IMG/VR virus record: IMGVR_UViG_3300021961_000026
Coordinates: 1 to 64,000 of that record
DNA length: 64,000 nt
Source of the DNA: a virus
Direction: 5' to 3' (one strand)
Under the pieces are notes generated by a model. The model was not told the DNA's origin. It did no database searches and saw only the letters and a list, made by a program, of their open reading frames with translations. This document shows positions 44,457 to 53,821 of the stretch, one piece after another; positions within the stretch are counted from its first letter, which is position 1; each line of letters opens with the position of its first letter. Both the position numbers and the translations under genes were made by a program.

Positions 44457-47186
44457 TGGCTGGCGCAAGGATTCAATTTAAAAGGGCTACCGCATCATCT
44501 TGGTCAAGTAATAATCCAGTTTTATATGCAGGAGAAATTGGATATGAAACAAATACTGGTAAACTTAAAGTTGGAGATGGCACAACAGCCTGGAATTCTA
44601 TTTCATATCTAACTGCAGATGTAAGTGGAGCTTATTTTAACGATCTTGCTGATGTTACAATAACTTCAGCTGCAAATGGTGACTTCCTCAGATGGAATGG
44701 AAGCGCATGGATTAATGATGCGGTTAATTTAAGTACCGATACAGTTGGCAGTTATGTTGAAAGCTTGGTCGCTGGAACAGGGATAACAATAACCAATAAT
44801 TCACGGAGAAGGCGCAACCCCAACAATAACGAATGCTGGCGTAACGTCAATAAATAGTCTAACTGGAGCAATAACTGGAGTAGTTACAACTTCAGATTCT
44901 GGAACAGTTACAAGTTCTATGATTTCAAATGGAACAATTGTCAATGCTGACATAAACGATTATGCTGCCATTGCACTAAGTAAATTAGCTACTTCAACGA
45001 CTGATCCTATTGGCGTGGGCACAATTGAATTGGGCCATGCAACAGATACAACACTATCAAGATCAGCAGCTGGACGTCTTTCAGTTGAAGGAGTAAATGT
45101 TCTTACAATTTCTTCTTCGGATACATTAACAAACAAAACAATCAACCTTGCAACAAATACTTTATCTGGAACAACAGTTGAGTTTAATAGCGCTCTTTCA
45201 GATGATAATTTTACCACTCTTACTGGTTCTGAGATTTTAACAAACAAGACTCTTGGCTCAGGTACTTTATTGAGTGCAAACCTATCTGCAAACAGCAATA
45301 AAATTGTTAGTTTATCTGATCCAGAAAACCCCCAAGATGCAGCAACAAAAGCCTACGTAGATGCAGCCACAGCTGGACTAAATGTTCATGAAAGCGTTAG
45401 AGTTGCAACAACAGCAAATATTAACTTAAGTAGCGAGCTTGAAAATGGCGATACCATTGATGGCATAACCCTCGCAACAGGTAATCGTATTTTGGTAAAG
45501 AATCAAACTACAAAATCACAAAATGGAGTCTACGTTGTTCAAGAATCAGGTGCAGCAGTACGTGCTACAGATTATAATTCAGTTGGAGAAGTAGACGCTG
45601 GAGACTTTATATTTGTTCAATCTGGAACTCAAAATGCAAAGACTGGTTGGGTGCAGGTAAATGAAGTAGCTACTCTTGGATCAGATGCTATAGAGTTTAC
45701 ACAATTTTCTGGAGCTGGCACATATACTGCAGGAACTGGATTAACATTAACAGGCTCTTCATTTGCTATTGATTCCACTGTAGTAACTCTGTCTGGTTCG
45801 CAAACCTTAACGAATAAGACATTAACAAGCCCAACGATGACAACTCCAGCACTTGGCACTCCATCTTCTGTAGTTCTCACTCATGCCACAGGCCTTCCTG
45901 TTTCTACTGGAATTGATGGTTTAGGTTCTGGCATTGCTACTTTCCTCGCTAGTCCAAATTCTTCAAATTTAGCAAGTGCCATAACAGATGAAACTGGTTC
46001 TGGTTCATTGGTCTTTGCAAATAGCCCAACATTAACAACTCCTAGCTTAGGCAATGCAACTGGGTCTTCTTTATCTCTTACTGGAGTTTCTGGAACTCAA
46101 AAAGTCATGACTCTTAGGGCAGAGTCAACACAATCAGTCAACATTTTTGAAATACAAAATTCAAATTCTACACCAAACTTTACAGTTTCTCAAAATTTTG
46201 AAACTTTAATTATTGGTGGTGGAAGTTCTTATACACCATTATCGGTTAGGGCTGGCTCATCTACCTCATCTACTACTGCTATTTTTGAAGTTGAAGATGA
46301 AGCTACTACTCCAAACTTCAGGGTTTTTGCAGACACAATGATTCTTGGCAAAGGATATTTTGCATCTCCCAGCCAAGCAATAGTCAACATAGGTACAGGA
46401 CAAGGTGGTGGGTCAAGTAAAGTACACCTAAGGATTCAAACTCCTGATCAAAATACTTCAAATATTATTGAAGTATTAGATAATTTATCAACTCCAAATT
46501 TTATAATAAATAGTTCTGGTGTTATATCTACTGGTACATGGAATGGCTCTGTTGTTGGTTCTACTTATGGTGGAACTGGAGTAAATAATGGTTCTAATAC
46601 AATTACATTAGGTGGAAACTTAGTAACATCTGGTGCATTTGCCTTGACACTTACTCAAACCGCAACTACTAACGTAACGCTACCAACGACAGGCACACTA
46701 GCAACAATTGCAGGGTCCGAGACATTTACTAACAAAACACTAACAAGCCCAACAATAAATACTCCAACATTTACTCTTTCAACTTCATCATCTACAACAG
46801 ATGCAAGAATGTCATGGGACTCCACAAATAAAAAAATACAGGTTGGTAATGGAACAGTAGCAATGGACTTTGCTTCTAGCACTTTTGTTACAAATGCTCA
46901 AACAGCTAGCTATACTCTTGCACTAACAGATAAAGATAAACTAGTTGAAGTATCAAACGCTTCAGCTAATACAGTTACAATTCCATTGAATTCTTCAGTT
47001 GCCTTCCCAATAGGAACTCAGATAACAATACTCCAAACTGGTACAGGACAAACTACAATAGCTGGTACTGGTGGAGTTACAGTTAATGCAACCCCAGGCC
47101 TTAAGCTTAGAGCTCAGTGGTCATCTGTAACCCTAATTAAAAGGGGTACAGACACTTGGGTTGCACTTGGCGACTTGCAGGCTTAA
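44456..47186 (+). CDS. tail fibre protein, 909 aa, read through a CGG +1 shift
   Basis: The base motif ([20 protein letters not shown]) and a fibre strand region occupy the first 116 codons, up to CGG 44804. Frame 0 stops at 44857; +1 continues [20 protein letters not shown] and the long shaft. A domain near residues 255-395 ([20 protein letters not shown] ... NRILVKNQ ... NAKTGW) duplicates one in the 41160 fibre. The end is a beta domain. The final codon overlaps a converging oxygenase gene with no terminator between. Confidence 0.85.
44804..44806 (+). other. CGG shift site 10
   Basis: Zero-frame TCA-CGG-AGA; the +1 continuation begins with GGA. Confidence 0.85.
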
Positions 47187-47728
47187 TCTTTTTTAACACA
47201 CCAAAAAGCAGTAGAACACCAGCGGTAGCCTTTTATAATAGTTGTTACCTGATGTGGAAAATCATCACTTGCAGGAAAACATATAAACATTCCAGGTTTT
47301 GGTTTTATAATTAAATCTTGATTAGGAAAACATATTTCTCCGCCTTCGTAATCGTCATTGTAATACAATACGGAACTAAGGTCTCTAGTAGGATTACCAG
47401 CACCTGTTTTTAATCCAACTGATTTATTTTCAGATGAACCGTGGTCAAAGTGTAAAGGCATGAAATCGCCAGCTTTTAACTCAACTATGCTAGTCATACC
47501 TTCATCATATACTTTGCAATTAAAACTATTTTCAATAATAGTTTTTGCTTTCAATGAATTTTTTTTAAATACTTCTTTTAAATTAGCATTATCTTTATTT
47601 TCCATATATACACCAAACGGAGAATAGCCAGTAGGATCAAAAGTAACTTCTGTAGTATTTAAAAATTTTAATATTGTACTCAAATCTTTTTGATCTACAA
47701 AATTTTCTATTATATAAATTTTATTCAT
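47183..47728 (-). CDS. 2OG-Fe(II) oxygenase 1, prolyl-hydroxylase type, 181 aa
   Basis: It would hydroxylate a substrate using Fe(II), O2 and 2-oxoglutarate. The start at 47728 overlaps the upstream stop. Iron ligands are His93, Asp95 and His159; Arg169 (KGYRW) would bind 2-oxoglutarate. [20 protein letters not shown] is the family's core strand. It is only the catalytic core, shorter than animal prolyl hydroxylases. It is coupled to another oxygenase on the minus strand, opposite the rest of the cassette. Confidence 0.85.
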   Translation of the reverse strand: MNKIYIIENFVDQKDLSTILKFLNTTEVTFDPTGYSPFGVYMENKDNANLKEVFKKNSLKAKTIIENSFNCKVYDEGMTSIVELKAGDFMPLHFDHGSSENKSVGLKTGAGNPTRDLSSVLYYNDDYEGGEICFPNQDLIIKPKPGMFICFPASDDFPHQVTTIIKGYRWCSTAFWCVKKD

Positions 47729-48365
47729 CTTTTGCAACCTTAGTAATAGTGTAAAAAGAAGGAGTTGTATACCTTAATCCAGAAATAATTTTTTTAACCC
47801 CATGTAAATAAAAAATATCTCCAGGATGAGCAACGGCTAAACCTGGTTTTGGCTTAATGATCATGTCATGTTCTGGATAGTAGAGTTCTCCGCCTTCAAA
47901 CTCATCATTATAATAAAATAATGAGTTTATATCATAAGTGGGAAATGGATTAGGTTTACCGTCGTTCGTTTGTTTGTCTGCATGAGGTTGTTGCTCCATA
48001 CCAGGCTTCCATTTAATAATAACTGGTGGCCTAGTTGAAAGTTCAACTTTAAATTCATTTTCTAAAAACAATTTCATTTTATGTATATATTTATCAACAA
48101 TATTGTAAACTTCTACATTTATTCTTTGAAGAATATCGCCACTACATTGTCTATTGGACCAGTAAGAGGCATCGTATATACATACCCCGTTTTCATCGTA
48201 TTGATTTTCTCCAGCATCCATCCATTCATTTATTGTTGGAAGAAAATTTTGAATAATTTTAAGGTCTACTAAATCAATAAAATTATTAATAACTTTAATG
48301 TTGTTATTAGATTGACCAAAATGACCAGGTTTTATTAAAGACTTTTCCATAATTATTTCTTTCAT
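47721..48365 (-). CDS. 2OG-Fe(II) oxygenase 2, 214 aa
   Basis: Ligands are His128-x-Asp130 (QPHADKQ) and His188 (YLHGVKK), with Arg198 for 2-oxoglutarate. The YYNDEFEGGELYYPEHDMII strand is present. An N-terminal 100-residue extension is unrecognised. It starts near the divergent control region 48366-48467 and is the first gene of the two-gene minus-strand unit. Confidence 0.85.
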   Translation of the reverse strand: MKEIIMEKSLIKPGHFGQSNNNIKVINNFIDLVDLKIIQNFLPTINEWMDAGENQYDENGVCIYDASYWSNRQCSGDILQRINVEVYNIVDKYIHKMKLFLENEFKVELSTRPPVIIKWKPGMEQQPHADKQTNDGKPNPFPTYDINSLFYYNDEFEGGELYYPEHDMIIKPKPGLAVAHPGDIFYLHGVKKIISGLRYTTPSFYTITKVAKDE

Positions 48366-48431
48366 TTTTTTTGAAATTAAAACTAGTATATCAAATTTGT
48401 ATGGTGTGATATACTGTAGTACACATTATAC

Positions 48432-48439
48432 TACTATAA
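48432..48439 (+). promoter_or_regulatory. TACTATAA box before the glycosyltransferase
   Basis: It lies 36 nt before the ATG at 48468, in the divergent gap that also serves the minus-strand oxygenases. Confidence 0.6.
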
Positions 48440-48467
48440 TTAGGTATTTTTTTAAAAAAGGACAATA

Positions 48468-49517
48468 ATGCAATTTAAAACTATTTCAAAAAAAAAATTT
48501 GAAGAGTCTAAAAATAAAATATTAAAAGAAAATAATATCGTACAAAAACAAAATAATATTTATAATATTGTGGAAGAAAATAATAGTTTTGTGAGTAAAA
48601 GTGAAAAAACAATTTTTATTCATCCAGCATGTTTTAATGAAGATGAAATATATAATACGATAAAAACCGCCTATGAGCAAGCTAATAATCCTGATGGAGT
48701 ATATTTTGGTTTATATAACCAAAGGAGTGATGGAATTTTTGAAGATGCAACGGACTATGTGCCTAAAAAATATAAAAATAATATTATACAAATAAATTCC
48801 TACAGTCCTTTTACAAGAGGAGTAGGATTGGCAAGATTAAATTCTTTGATGCTTCACAGGGATCAGGATTATGGAATGCAGATAGATGCACATACCATCT
48901 TTAAAAAAGACTGGGACAAATATCTAATCAATCAAATAGAAGAATTAAAAAAAATACACGAAAAATCAATCATTAGCTTTACTCCATTTCCTTATGAAAT
49001 TAATGAAGATTCAGAAAGAATAATATATTTAGGTAACTCATCTCCAGCAATCAAAATTATAAATAAAGATGATCCAAATTTTTACTTTGCAAATAAAGAT
49101 GGAGAACATGACTATCCAGCTGAAACATTCTTTGTTTCAGGCAATTTTATATTTGCCGATTTAAGTTTTTTTAAAGAAATTTTTCCCGATCCAAGGATAG
49201 CATTTGGTGGAGAAGAGCATACTACTGCTCTTAGGGCTTGTACTAGAGGGTACAAAATTTTTGTAACAAAAGAATCCCCAATATTTTCACTAGGCAAGAC
49301 CGAAAAACAAAGACATAATACCTGGTCTGGAGTAAAAGAAATTCGCAATTCAGATATTAATTTTGGAATAGAAATGAAAAATGAAAATAATATTGTTAAT
49401 AAAATATTAAGTGGAAAGATTATTGGAGATTTTGGAGCTCCGACAAAGGAATCTTATGAAGAATATATTAAAAATATAAAATATGATTACAGAACAAGGA
49501 CAGCAATATCTGATTGA
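48468..49517 (+). CDS. GlcNAc-transferase-like glycosyltransferase (Skp1-hydroxyproline family), 349 aa
   Basis: The pattern matches the GlcNAc/GT60 family whose founding member adds GlcNAc to hydroxyproline on Dictyostelium Skp1. In order: TIFIHPACFNEDEIYNTIKT near residue 48, FGLYNQRSDG, GVGLARLNSLMLHRDQDY near 117-135, MQIDAHTIFKKDWDKYL (Asp-x-His metal site), ISFTPFPYE, FVSGNFIFA, and IAFGGEEHTTALRACTRGYK near 242-262. A lysine-rich 40-residue start precedes the domain. Being surrounded by ten prolyl-hydroxylase-type oxygenases, a hydroxyproline-linked sugar is the natural hypothesis. The assignment is by motif reading only. Confidence 0.75.
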   Translation: MQFKTISKKKFEESKNKILKENNIVQKQNNIYNIVEENNSFVSKSEKTIFIHPACFNEDEIYNTIKTAYEQANNPDGVYFGLYNQRSDGIFEDATDYVPKKYKNNIIQINSYSPFTRGVGLARLNSLMLHRDQDYGMQIDAHTIFKKDWDKYLINQIEELKKIHEKSIISFTPFPYEINEDSERIIYLGNSSPAIKIINKDDPNFYFANKDGEHDYPAETFFVSGNFIFADLSFFKEIFPDPRIAFGGEEHTTALRACTRGYKIFVTKESPIFSLGKTEKQRHNTWSGVKEIRNSDINFGIEMKNENNIVNKILSGKIIGDFGAPTKESYEEYIKNIKYDYRTRTAISD

Positions 49518-49537
49518 AAACATCGTAATATTTAATT

Positions 49538-49566
49538 TTGACATAAATTTTTTATTATGGTAAAAT
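49538..49566 (+). promoter_or_regulatory. sigma70-like promoter
   Basis: TTGACA (49538-49543) and TAAAAT (49561-49566) are 17 nt apart, 39 nt before the ATG at 49600. Confidence 0.65.
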
Positions 49567-49599
49567 CCTATTTGACCAAAAAAGACACAAGGAAAAAAC

Positions 49600-50280
49600 A
49601 TGGAAATTTATAATGTAGAAGATCCAAAATTTGGTATTATCCTATATAGAAAAGCTATATCTGACGATTTAAATATTCCGCAAAGATTAGAAGAAATATT
49701 AAAAGACAGCGATCACGAATACTTTAAGTGGAATGAAGCAACTGTTGGCTATAACGAGTCTATGCCAGATTATAGAGATTGTTTTGATTTAAAGATTAGC
49801 ACACTACATCTGCAGTCATTACCTGAGAAAATGTCAGAATTAAAAAATGTATATGAAGACGTCGACGCCGCTTTAAAGAAATGTCTTGCAGATTATGAGT
49901 CAAGATATAATTTTAAAATGGAATTTATGGAAGCTATTAATTTTGTGAAATATAATCCAGGGCAACATTTTTCTGTACATACAGACCACGGATTTTCATA
50001 TATCTGTACTCTTTCGTCTATAGTTTATCTTAATGATGATTATGAAGGCGGTGAACTGTGGTTTCCTTATTTGGAAATAAATTTCAAACCACAAAAAGGT
50101 GACATTATATTTTTTCCATCAACATACATCTATGCTCACGGTGCACGACCAGTGGAAAGTGGAACTAAATACTCAGCGGTTACAATGTTTGATTATAAGG
50201 ATAATAATTCTCAATTTTTACAAAATGTCAATGCCATCAAAAAAGAAAAAGAAGTAAAGATACTAAAAATCAATAATTAA
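49600..50280 (+). CDS. 2OG-Fe(II) oxygenase 3, 226 aa
   Basis: Ligands are His127-x-Asp129 (SVHTDHG) and His180 (YAHGARP), with Lys190 in place of the usual Arg for the cosubstrate. The [20 protein letters not shown] strand is present. It has its own promoter and lies 1 nt before the next gene. This compact form is most like oxygenases 1 and 9. Confidence 0.85.
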   Translation: MEIYNVEDPKFGIILYRKAISDDLNIPQRLEEILKDSDHEYFKWNEATVGYNESMPDYRDCFDLKISTLHLQSLPEKMSELKNVYEDVDAALKKCLADYESRYNFKMEFMEAINFVKYNPGQHFSVHTDHGFSYICTLSSIVYLNDDYEGGELWFPYLEINFKPQKGDIIFFPSTYIYAHGARPVESGTKYSAVTMFDYKDNNSQFLQNVNAIKKEKEVKILKINN

Positions 50281-50281
50281 A

Positions 50282-50983
50282 ATGAAAGTAACTTTAACAA
50301 AAACACATCAAAATCCTCCATTAATAAAACAATCTAGACTCAAAAGAAATTGGATGGATGAAACCTATAATAAGCACGCCTACAAATGCTTGCCGATGTC
50401 AGCAGCAAATGTAAATGGTTGGGAACTAGTCCTTCAGCAGGATGTAGTAGTTCAATGGGACGGCGAAAATGCTCCGCCCAGAGTATTAGAAGGTGAATTC
50501 TTAAATGAAAGACCTATTGTCATTCCTTCTATTATAGGAATAATATCTTTTGCAACTGGTTGGGCAATTAACACAGAAGAAGGGTACGATACATGGGTCA
50601 CTGGATCTCCTAATTACTTTATTGACGGAGCTGTTCCATTATCTGCAACTATACCAAGTTCATGGTGGCCAGACGAGTTTAATATGAACTGGAAAATAAC
50701 AAAAATTGGTGAACCTGTTATCTTTAAGGCAGGAATGCCGTTTATGTTTTTTAATGTATATCCAAATAATCTGTTGCAAGAGATAGAATTTTCAGTAGAA
50801 AATCTATGGGATAAAAAAGATTTAATGCAAAAAAGACAAGAATATGGTGATGCAAAAATGAAAAAATTGCATGAACAACCATGGACTTGGATGAATGGAA
50901 TTAGAAGCGGTTTAGACGAAAAGGGAAACCAAATAGGTCCAAGAACAGAATCTTTATTAAGGTTACAAGAACCTATACTATAA
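50282..50983 (+). CDS. hypothetical protein, 233 aa, DUF6065-like
   Basis: KCLPMSAANVNGWELVLQQDVVVQWDG and WAINTEEGYDTWVTGSPNYF are reminiscent of a beta-rich domain of unknown function that travels with oxygenases and transferases. It would probably be soluble. It lies 1 nt after oxygenase 3 and so probably works with it. The family label is tentative. Confidence 0.6.
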   Translation: MKVTLTKTHQNPPLIKQSRLKRNWMDETYNKHAYKCLPMSAANVNGWELVLQQDVVVQWDGENAPPRVLEGEFLNERPIVIPSIIGIISFATGWAINTEEGYDTWVTGSPNYFIDGAVPLSATIPSSWWPDEFNMNWKITKIGEPVIFKAGMPFMFFNVYPNNLLQEIEFSVENLWDKKDLMQKRQEYGDAKMKKLHEQPWTWMNGIRSGLDEKGNQIGPRTESLLRLQEPIL

Positions 50984-51025
50984 TCTATTGTATGAATAAA
51001 AAATAAAATTATAAGGAAAATTTTA

Positions 51026-51310
51026 ATGATTTTTTCAACAGTATCAAAAGATAAAAAAATAGAAATTTTAAAAATAAAATTGTCTACACTAGAAGAAGAT
51101 ATTTTTATAAAAATATTACATATTAATTTTGATCCAGATAGTTTTGAACCTGAAAATTTTAAAAGTTTTTTCTATTCTATAAAAGAAGAAGATAAAGAAA
51201 AAGATTTATTTTTATACAATTCTTATAAACAATTAGATGAATTATTAAATTTTTATATAGATCTACAAAATAAAATAATTCTCTTAGAAAGAGAAAATAA
51301 TGGAATTTAG
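51026..51310 (+). CDS. small acidic helical protein, 94 aa
   Basis: AAGGA lies about 8 nt before the ATG. A charged helical protein paralogous to the next one: the order K-I-x-x-x-K ... EEDIFIKIL ... DPDSFEPENF is shared. A TACTATAA at 50976 overlaps the upstream stop, 50 nt before the ATG. The function is unknown. Confidence 0.55.
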   Translation: MIFSTVSKDKKIEILKIKLSTLEEDIFIKILHINFDPDSFEPENFKSFFYSIKEEDKEKDLFLYNSYKQLDELLNFYIDLQNKIILLERENNGI

Positions 51311-51548
51311 TCTTTCTTTAGAGGAAAAAATTGTTCTTTATAAACAGATTAAAAAATCTTTTGAAAAAGATTTAATACATCGTTTATCAGCAATCGGACT
51401 AGATGCAGAAGAATTTGATTTAGATAATTTTATTCCAGAAGAAGATAAAATGGCACAGTTCTATATTAAAGAATTAATATTAAAGTTAAAAAAAGTAGAA
51501 CAAAAAATTATAGAACTATCTAATTTAGAAAACCTACAAAAGGATTGA
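51300..51548 (+). CDS. small acidic helical protein, 82 aa, paralogue
   Basis: It overlaps the previous gene by 11 nt. SLSLEEKIVLYKQIKKSFEK and DAEEFDLDNFIPEEDK mirror the neighbour, which indicates tandem duplication. It ends in a coiled-coil helix. Confidence 0.55.
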   Translation: MEFSLSLEEKIVLYKQIKKSFEKDLIHRLSAIGLDAEEFDLDNFIPEEDKMAQFYIKELILKLKKVEQKIIELSNLENLQKD

Positions 51549-51555
51549 CATTTAA

Positions 51556-52767
51556 ATGAATTACAAAGACATAGAAGAATACGCTCCATCTTTATATGCA
51601 TGCTACGCTGTGACTGGCATTAAAGAGGAATTTGCAATATATACAGTACATCCAAGTGGTTTAAAAGATTTCACAGAATATCATTGTTATGATTTGGGTT
51701 CTAAAACACTAATAGCATTTACTAAAATGTATAATTTTAAGTCAGAGTTTACTCTTAAAATTATTTCAGAGAATAACTGTGAAGATATAAATACAGAAAC
51801 ATTTGAGACTCTTGATGATATTCTTTCTGGTGAATATAATAAAAATATTCACACATTTATATTACATAATTCAGTTGGTTTGATTTCCAAGGAAGAGCAT
51901 GGTGAGTGGCTTGGTTCTGCAATAGATCCTAAAAGAAGATGCGATGTAATAGATGATCATTATATTTCAATGCCTTTTTTAGATGCAAATAAAGAAAATG
52001 CTTCTGATATTTTAGATAGAACTTACTTAGGCAATGATACAGTTATAGGATGGCAATTAGTTCTTCCGTCTATGTCTAACTTATATATAGCTAAGTTAAC
52101 TCATGGTAATATGAACGATAGGGCATATAAAGATTGGCCCGGAAGAGTTTTTATGTCTCAAACTTTTCCGCACATATTAAAGATGGCATATCAATGGGCA
52201 GTGCTTGCTAATGAACCATGGAATTCTAATGACACAATAGCCTTAAAGTGTAAGGCAGCTTTTGATGATTGGAATATCCCAGAAGATGCGCTTGAAGAAA
52301 TAGTCAACTACCAGCCAAGCACAGTGCTTGAATACTATTTTAGTGGAGATGAGAATCCAAGACAATCAATAAGTGAACCTTCAGAAATTCCACCAAAATT
52401 CAAGCAGTGGTTTATGTCGAAGATAAGGTATAAAACCCTTTATTCATTAAATAATAATTATCCACTAGAAATAGAAATTCCCTCTTCTATGTTAAATAAA
52501 GAAAGTGAGTATTTTGAAACTATTGTAAGTGATTTTCTATTAGAAAATCTTCTAGATCCAGATACAACTTCATGCACTGATGTATTAAAAATTATTTATG
52601 AATCTTTAGCTTATGAAGAAGTTAAACATAAAAATAACAGTGTAGATGATGTAATAATAAAATATTTTAGTTTTCTTGAAAAAGAAGAAAGAGAATTGGT
52701 AAAGCAATATCTTTTTTCGACTACAAAACCAATAAATTTTTCTGAAGAAAATAAAGAAGATTATTGA
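51556..52767 (+). CDS. hypothetical protein, 403 aa
   Basis: It begins MNYKDIEEYAPSLYACYAVT. A central region (WQLVLPSMSNLYIAKLTHGN, then DRAYKDWPGRVFMSQTFPHI) looks enzymatic, and the C-terminal 150 residues are helical and acidic. Not recognised. Position within the modification cassette suggests an accessory or substrate-handling role. Confidence 0.6.
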   Translation: MNYKDIEEYAPSLYACYAVTGIKEEFAIYTVHPSGLKDFTEYHCYDLGSKTLIAFTKMYNFKSEFTLKIISENNCEDINTETFETLDDILSGEYNKNIHTFILHNSVGLISKEEHGEWLGSAIDPKRRCDVIDDHYISMPFLDANKENASDILDRTYLGNDTVIGWQLVLPSMSNLYIAKLTHGNMNDRAYKDWPGRVFMSQTFPHILKMAYQWAVLANEPWNSNDTIALKCKAAFDDWNIPEDALEEIVNYQPSTVLEYYFSGDENPRQSISEPSEIPPKFKQWFMSKIRYKTLYSLNNNYPLEIEIPSSMLNKESEYFETIVSDFLLENLLDPDTTSCTDVLKIIYESLAYEEVKHKNNSVDDVIIKYFSFLEKEERELVKQYLFSTTKPINFSEENKEDY

Positions 52768-52803
52768 TAATATATAATTAGTAGAAAGAATTTAGTAAAT
52801 AAA

Positions 52804-53475
52804 TTGTTAATAAAAGATAATTCATTAAGCGAGAACTTGTATAATCAAGTATTAAATGATTCATCTTTTTTTCCTGAACTAATGAATCATGGAGAAAAAA
52901 TAGCAGAACATCTAAATTCATACCACAATGAGAAAAGTGATTGCTTTGCCCCATATATGTTTTGGGATGGTTGGTGGAGAAGTCCAGCTAACACTTTAAA
53001 GAAAAAAGTTATTCAATCTTTATGGCAAGATTTAATGATTTGGAATCTAGATGATATTCTAGGATTTGAGTATTGGACAAGAACTTATCTTCCAGGACAA
53101 TACTTGGACATTCATGTGGATGAAGATACATTCCTTTACGCAGAGTCAAAAATTTTTAGTGGACCAATATATGGCTGTGTTTTTTATGGTCAAGAAAATG
53201 AAGATGGTGGATTTTTAGAAATACACAAAAAAGCATTAGAAGATGGCAAAAAAAATATATTAGAAAAAAAATATATTAAAAAATATATATCTTTAAAAAA
53301 AGATAGAGAAAAAATAGCCTACAAAGGAAATAGAGCTGTTTTTTTTGACGCTGGCCATGTTTTACATAATACAGTTGGATCAAAGTCTGGAATAAGACAA
53401 GTGCTTGTTGTTAATCTTTGGCATAAAGATAATCCACCTCTAGCATTATCTAATGGAAGTTTTTATTACGAATAA
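52804..53475 (+). CDS. 2OG-Fe(II) oxygenase 4, 223 aa
   Basis: Probably starts at TTG 52804, since no nearby ATG preserves the domain; a TATAAT (52773) lies 31 nt upstream. Ligands are His104-x-Asp106 (DIHVDED) and His185 or His188 (DAGHVLHNT), with Arg198 for the cosubstrate. It diverges from the others: the usual GGE strand reads EDGGFLEI and a Lys-rich insert precedes the distal His. It may act on a different substrate. Confidence 0.75.
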   Translation: MLIKDNSLSENLYNQVLNDSSFFPELMNHGEKIAEHLNSYHNEKSDCFAPYMFWDGWWRSPANTLKKKVIQSLWQDLMIWNLDDILGFEYWTRTYLPGQYLDIHVDEDTFLYAESKIFSGPIYGCVFYGQENEDGGFLEIHKKALEDGKKNILEKKYIKKYISLKKDREKIAYKGNRAVFFDAGHVLHNTVGSKSGIRQVLVVNLWHKDNPPLALSNGSFYYE

Positions 53476-53503
53476 AAAAAATATTGTATGATATAATTAT
53501 TAG

Positions 53504-53821
53504 ATGACTCAAATGATTAATCCATTAAATATATTAGGAAAATGGACACTATTCGTAAACACGCCATTTGGTAAAGAAGAATATATATTAAACATAGAAG
53601 AAACAAATTCTTATTTTTCTGGATCAGTGTCTCACGAAAAAGGCTCTTCAGAAATATATGATGCTAGTTTTGTGGATAATACTTTTCATTGTTTTGTACG
53701 AACAGAATTTCCTATTAAAACAACCATATCAATAACTGTAGATCTAATAGAAAATAATGAAATAGCTGGAATACTAGAGATGGACCAGTATCTAGTCACT
53801 TCATTTATTGGAGTTAAATAA
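53504..53821 (+). CDS. hypothetical beta-rich protein, 105 aa; possibly leaderless
   Basis: A TATAAT at 53492-53497 ends 6 nt before the ATG, so transcription could start at or near the start codon. No ribosome-binding site is visible. The protein (NILGKWTLFVNTPFGKEEYI ...) looks like a small antiparallel beta barrel. It overlaps the next gene by 1 nt. Confidence 0.55.
   Translation: MTQMINPLNILGKWTLFVNTPFGKEEYILNIEETNSYFSGSVSHEKGSSEIYDASFVDNTFHCFVRTEFPIKTTISITVDLIENNEIAGILEMDQYLVTSFIGVK

Noticed and set aside
14861-47186. The frame breaks as sequencing or assembly errors
   Set aside because: All ten breaks are +1, codon-aligned and at the same codon, with none at homopolymers and none elsewhere. 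Read-level data are still needed, so this stays open as the main alternative.
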